DNA of 14,922 nucleotides, from positions 1-14,922 of the forward strand of contig CAZKDJ010000095.1 of assembly GCA_964551295.1 (NCBI GenBank), given 5' to 3'. Positions 12,940 through 14,922 of the stretch are shown in pieces. Position 1 is the stretch's first letter. Every line of letters begins with the position of its first letter. Below the pieces are notes generated by a model. That model was not told where the DNA came from. It saw only the letters and a program-made list of their open reading frames with translations, and ran no database searches. The translations under genes and the position numbers were made by a program. The DNA is from JAFGED01 sp964551295. Its GTDB lineage: Bacteria; Chloroflexota; Anaerolineae; B4-G1.

Positions 12940-13397
12940 CGGCGGAAATGTTATCGGTACTTAAGGGTACTGATTACGAAGGTACTATAAAAGATTTTTG
13001 GGGAGGTTCCGGTCTTAATACTGGACTGATTAAAACATTGCACAAGTATTATGAATCATATTTACTTTCAGGAATGTCGCCGCCGGTATTCGATGGACAC
13101 GTACCGGATTCAACAGCGACACAAATGGCGAACGATCTTGAAGAAACAACGAAAATACCATACGCTGTTAATATGGAATTTTTGCGTTCTATTTATACAC
13201 TGGCGCGAAACGGTGAAATCGCTTTTAAATATTATGATCCTGTAAGATATGCCCAGGTAAAAGAGGAAACGGGAGCTTTCGATTTTAAAGATATTTTCCG
13301 AACTGCAGGCGATAAAATGAACGTTTTTTTAATTGCCGGAGGCGTTGCCGCCGCCCTTCTTATGTTTTCATATATGAATCAACTTTCAAAACGTTGA
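12828..13397 (+). CDS. C-terminally anchored membrane protein
   Basis: A 189-residue protein. Residues 1-160 look globular and mixed alpha/beta: an N-terminal sheet (NIIVQYSDGSLSLLGSCGRS), a Trp/Gly-rich part (DFWGGSGLNTGLIKTLHKYY), and helices from 95 to 160. Residues 165-183 (NVFLIAGGVAAALLMFSYM) form the single membrane helix, near the C-terminus and followed by NQLSKR. It has the largest soluble domain of the tail-anchored proteins in this operon and may link membrane to shell. A second ATG eight bases upstream opens another frame. No family is recognised. Confidence 0.6.
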   Translation: MDQKNNIIVQYSDGSLSLLGSCGRSLGVFGLSWAEKVAAEMLSVLKGTDYEGTIKDFWGGSGLNTGLIKTLHKYYESYLLSGMSPPVFDGHVPDSTATQMANDLEETTKIPYAVNMEFLRSIYTLARNGEIAFKYYDPVRYAQVKEETGAFDFKDIFRTAGDKMNVFLIAGGVAAALLMFSYMNQLSKR

Positions 13398-13409
13398 ACG
13401 GAGTTTATC

Positions 13410-14117
13410 ATGGCCAAAGCTACAAAAAAAAAGAAAAAAACAACGCCGAAAAAAGCAAAGCGTTTAATGTCAGCAAAACAGAAAGCTGCTTTGAAAAAAG
13501 GGCAGGCTGCACTTAAACGCTGGCGAGCACAACAGAAAAAAAGTTCAGCGCCAAAGAAAAAGACAACGCGGAAATCAACGCGGAAATCAACAGTAAAAAA
13601 AAGAGTGTCGAAAGTAAAAACACCGGCAAAAAGGTCAGTTTCCATTAAAAGAAAGAGCGGAGGGGGTAAACCTATGATTACCAAAAAAATCAGCAGAGGC
13701 ATTTCAAAACTTGCAAGAAAATCAAATGCGTTGGAAATGCTCAAGGATTCCGGGCTTGTAATATTTGCCGGTATAACATCCGGGTATCTGGTAAGTAAGA
13801 TACCTATCAGTGATTCACGGGTGCGGTCATTAATTCCCGTAGGTGCTGGAATAGGCCTAGCTGCACTGACCAGTAAAAGCAACAAAATCGCACGAGGCGT
13901 TTCTCAGGGAATGGTGATTTTAGGTACTGTTTCATTATTCAAACAATTGGCACCTGGTGTTCCAATGCTGGCCGGTGAAAGAATCATTCTGTTACCCACA
14001 AATAACGGTATGGGTCGCCGGTTATCAATGAGTAACTCAGGGCGTGCGACTCTGGGCCGTCGGGTACGTTTAGCCGGAAATAGTGTTGTTCCATACAGGA
14101 CCGCGGCGAATACGTAA
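13410..14117 (+). CDS. Lys/Arg-rich membrane protein, probable genome-binding virion protein
   Basis: A 235-residue protein with ribosome site CGGAG six bases before the ATG. Residues 1-85 are histone-tail-like, almost entirely Lys, Arg, Ala, Ser and Thr (MAKATKKKKKTTPKKAKR; a RKST repeat near 54-61). Residues 114-180 hold three hydrophobic, Gly-rich segments (LVIFAGITSGYLV, LIPVGAGIGLAALTS, GMVILGTVSLF) separated by basic loops, and the end is again Arg-rich. The layout suits a protein that holds the genome against the inner membrane. An in-frame ATG at 13674 (Met89) has a better ribosome site (GGAGGGGG, seven bases before) than the first start, so a second 147-residue product lacking the basic arm is likely. 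Function is inferred from composition. Confidence 0.65.
   Translation: MAKATKKKKKTTPKKAKRLMSAKQKAALKKGQAALKRWRAQQKKSSAPKKKTTRKSTRKSTVKKRVSKVKTPAKRSVSIKRKSGGGKPMITKKISRGISKLARKSNALEMLKDSGLVIFAGITSGYLVSKIPISDSRVRSLIPVGAGIGLAALTSKSNKIARGVSQGMVILGTVSLFKQLAPGVPMLAGERIILLPTNNGMGRRLSMSNSGRATLGRRVRLAGNSVVPYRTAANT
13659..13676 (+). promoter_or_regulatory. Internal ribosome binding site and in-frame start in the basic protein gene
   Basis: GGAGGGGG (13659-13666) is followed by a seven-base spacer and ATG 13674, in frame with the surrounding gene. The strength and spacing are as good as for any real start in the window. It would give a short form beginning MITKKISRGISKLARK. Confidence 0.5.
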
Positions 14118-14193
14118 TAATTAACTTTTCATTGAAGCTGTATTTTATATAGATAATTAACAAAAGGAAATAACTTTTTTTTCGGAGGGGTAC

Positions 14194-14790
14194 ATGGATA
14201 CAACCAATTTTTTACAGCAACTTCAGGACGGGGCTTTCGGTGGTGATGCCGACGTAAAGCAATGGTCCATTTATGATACTCAGCTGGTGATCGGTGCAGC
14301 CGTAACACAACGGTATTTTACAAATCAGCTTGGTTCGCCGCTCGGGGCTGTTGTTAAGACGCTGGCAGATACCAATATGACGACGGCCGGAGTGATGCCG
14401 CAAGGTCAGCATTTTTCCGCAATGGCAATTCAGGTAATGTATACCTCTGCGGCGGCAAAGGCGACGGCGGATGTACAGAGCTTGTATACGTTTCTCAATG
14501 AAACCACTGTTGAATTCATCCGTGCCAGTAAATACACAATGGGTCAGTGGAAACTTGGCGAACTTATGGGTGATTCTCTCAAAGTCGCAATGATTCCCAC
14601 GGTGGCGGGTGATAATATACCTCTGAATAGTCCCCGTTTTACCGGTATATATCCGCTCAATGAACCGATGGTATTTCCTGCATTGATCGGTATTGAAGCG
14701 GAAGTCACAAATCATGTCGTACCGGCGGCGGCGCTGGTAGATGACAAGCTCTGCATTTCACTTCAGGGGCTGCTGATTCAGGCGAAATAG
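14194..14790 (+). CDS. Beta-rich protein, best candidate for major capsid protein
   Basis: A 198-residue protein with the strongest ribosome site in the window (CGGAGGGG, just before ATG) after an AT-rich leader of 76 bases with promoter-like elements, and a stable hairpin behind it. These are signs of very high expression. There is no signal peptide, membrane helix or catalytic motif. The chain alternates strands and turns: SIYDTQLVIGAAVTQRYFTN, HFSAMAIQVMYTS, MVFPALIGIEAEVTNHV, and a final strand LCISLQGLLIQAK, compatible with a single jelly roll. Major capsid protein is inferred from expression signals, size and position. A membrane-virus shell built from two such proteins would make the 887-1474 product a natural partner. 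Double jelly-roll capsid proteins are usually longer (250-400 residues). Confidence 0.55.
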   Translation: MDTTNFLQQLQDGAFGGDADVKQWSIYDTQLVIGAAVTQRYFTNQLGSPLGAVVKTLADTNMTTAGVMPQGQHFSAMAIQVMYTSAAAKATADVQSLYTFLNETTVEFIRASKYTMGQWKLGELMGDSLKVAMIPTVAGDNIPLNSPRFTGIYPLNEPMVFPALIGIEAEVTNHVVPAAALVDDKLCISLQGLLIQAK

Positions 14791-14812
14791 TCTATTCAGC
14801 AGGCTTGTGCGG

Positions 14813-14838
14813 GGGGAACGGATTAAATTCCGTTCCCC
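14813..14838 (+). terminator. Stable hairpin after the capsid candidate
   Basis: GGGGAACGGA (14813-14822) pairs perfectly with TCCGTTCCCC (14829-14838) around the loop TTAAAT. No T-run follows directly; a run of six Ts lies 18 bases further on. It may be a partial terminator or a block to 3' exonucleases that keeps the capsid mRNA at a high level. Confidence 0.55.
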
Positions 14839-14862
14839 AAAACCATTAAACAGGGATTTTTT

Positions 14863-14922
14863 ATGGATCATTTACAAAGAAAAATCGATCCGGCTCAAAT
14901 ACTGAACTTGCAGAAACGTCAG
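14863..14922 (+). CDS. Start of a gene cut by the window end
   Basis: An ATG at 14863 opens 20 codons (MDHLQRKIDPAQILNLQKRQ) that run off the right edge. AGGGA lies about seven bases before it. The N-terminus is polar and helical. If the genome is circular this could be the beginning of the truncated gene at 3-422, but the direct join is out of frame by one base. Confidence 0.5.
   Translation, partial: MDHLQRKIDPAQILNLQKRQ

Noticed and set aside
13569..13593. Short direct repeat in the basic protein gene
   Set aside because: It encodes the RKST repeat inside a coding region and needs no separate function.
13379..13885. Antisense frame of 168 codons, Phe/Val/Leu-rich
   Set aside because: It is the complement of the Lys/Arg-rich gene; AAA/AAG codons read backwards give Phe and Leu. 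It has no ribosome site and the + strand gene is well supported.
14212..14715. Antisense frame of 167 codons opposite the capsid candidate
   Set aside because: No start signal, Cys/His/Arg-rich composition typical of shadow frames, and a strongly supported + strand gene.
1..14922. CRISPR array, tRNA or insertion sequence
   Set aside because: No regularly spaced repeats of CRISPR type, no cloverleaf with a T-loop was noticed, and no transposase or terminal inverted repeats of an IS were found by reading.

Overview
The window reads as the genome, or most of the genome, of a small tailless bacterial virus. All genes lie on the + strand and are tightly packed, with ATGA or TAATG overlaps and Shine-Dalgarno sites, so the host is a bacterium using the standard code; I cannot name the host. 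No tail, portal, terminase, polymerase or integrase gene is visible, and I see no Walker A motif for a packaging ATPase. There is a rolling-circle (HUH, Rep_1-like) initiator, a membrane-anchored lytic transglycosylase, a transglutaminase-like protein and an unusually large set of small proteins with one hydrophobic anchor at the C-terminus. Together these suggest an icosahedral virus with an internal lipid membrane and a circular, possibly single-stranded, genome, broadly like the Finnlakevirus FLiP in gene content. The family assignment is inference: no double jelly-roll capsid gene of about 300 residues is present.

Layout. (1) 14194-14922 and 1-2450: a run of beta-rich proteins of about 150-200 residues, the best candidates for capsid, vertex and spike proteins. 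The first has the strongest ribosome binding site and a hairpin behind it. (2) 2488-4640: a small soluble protein, a C-anchored membrane protein, a C-anchored lytic transglycosylase and a 382-residue protein with coiled-coil and acidic/basic tails. (3) 4641-5015: a non-coding, probable origin region with a pentamer array and a GC palindrome. (4) 5016-6467: the rep gene, closed by a strong terminator. (5) 6468-6828: a non-coding control region ending in a TATAAT promoter element overlapped by three GTTAC/GTAAC boxes exactly 10 bp apart. (6) 6829-10992: a 12-gene operon of small, mostly unknown proteins: four Cys-rich proteins (one carrying a DUF3850 domain), a ribbon-helix-helix candidate regulator and a membrane/lipoprotein-like protein. 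It ends in a second, inverted copy of the GTTAC-box element and a terminator. (7) 11098-14117: an operon for a transglutaminase-like protein, five C-anchored membrane proteins and a Lys/Arg-rich membrane protein that probably contacts the genome.

How it may work together (inference): Rep starts replication at the 4.9 kb region; the 6.8-11 kb operon takes over host functions and regulates expression through the GTTAC boxes; the 11-14 kb and 14.2-4.6 kb modules build the membrane and the protein shell; and the transglycosylase opens the peptidoglycan during entry or exit. Both window ends fall inside reading frames. Joining the ends nearly reconstitutes one capsid-like gene but is out of frame by one base, so circularity is suspected rather than shown.
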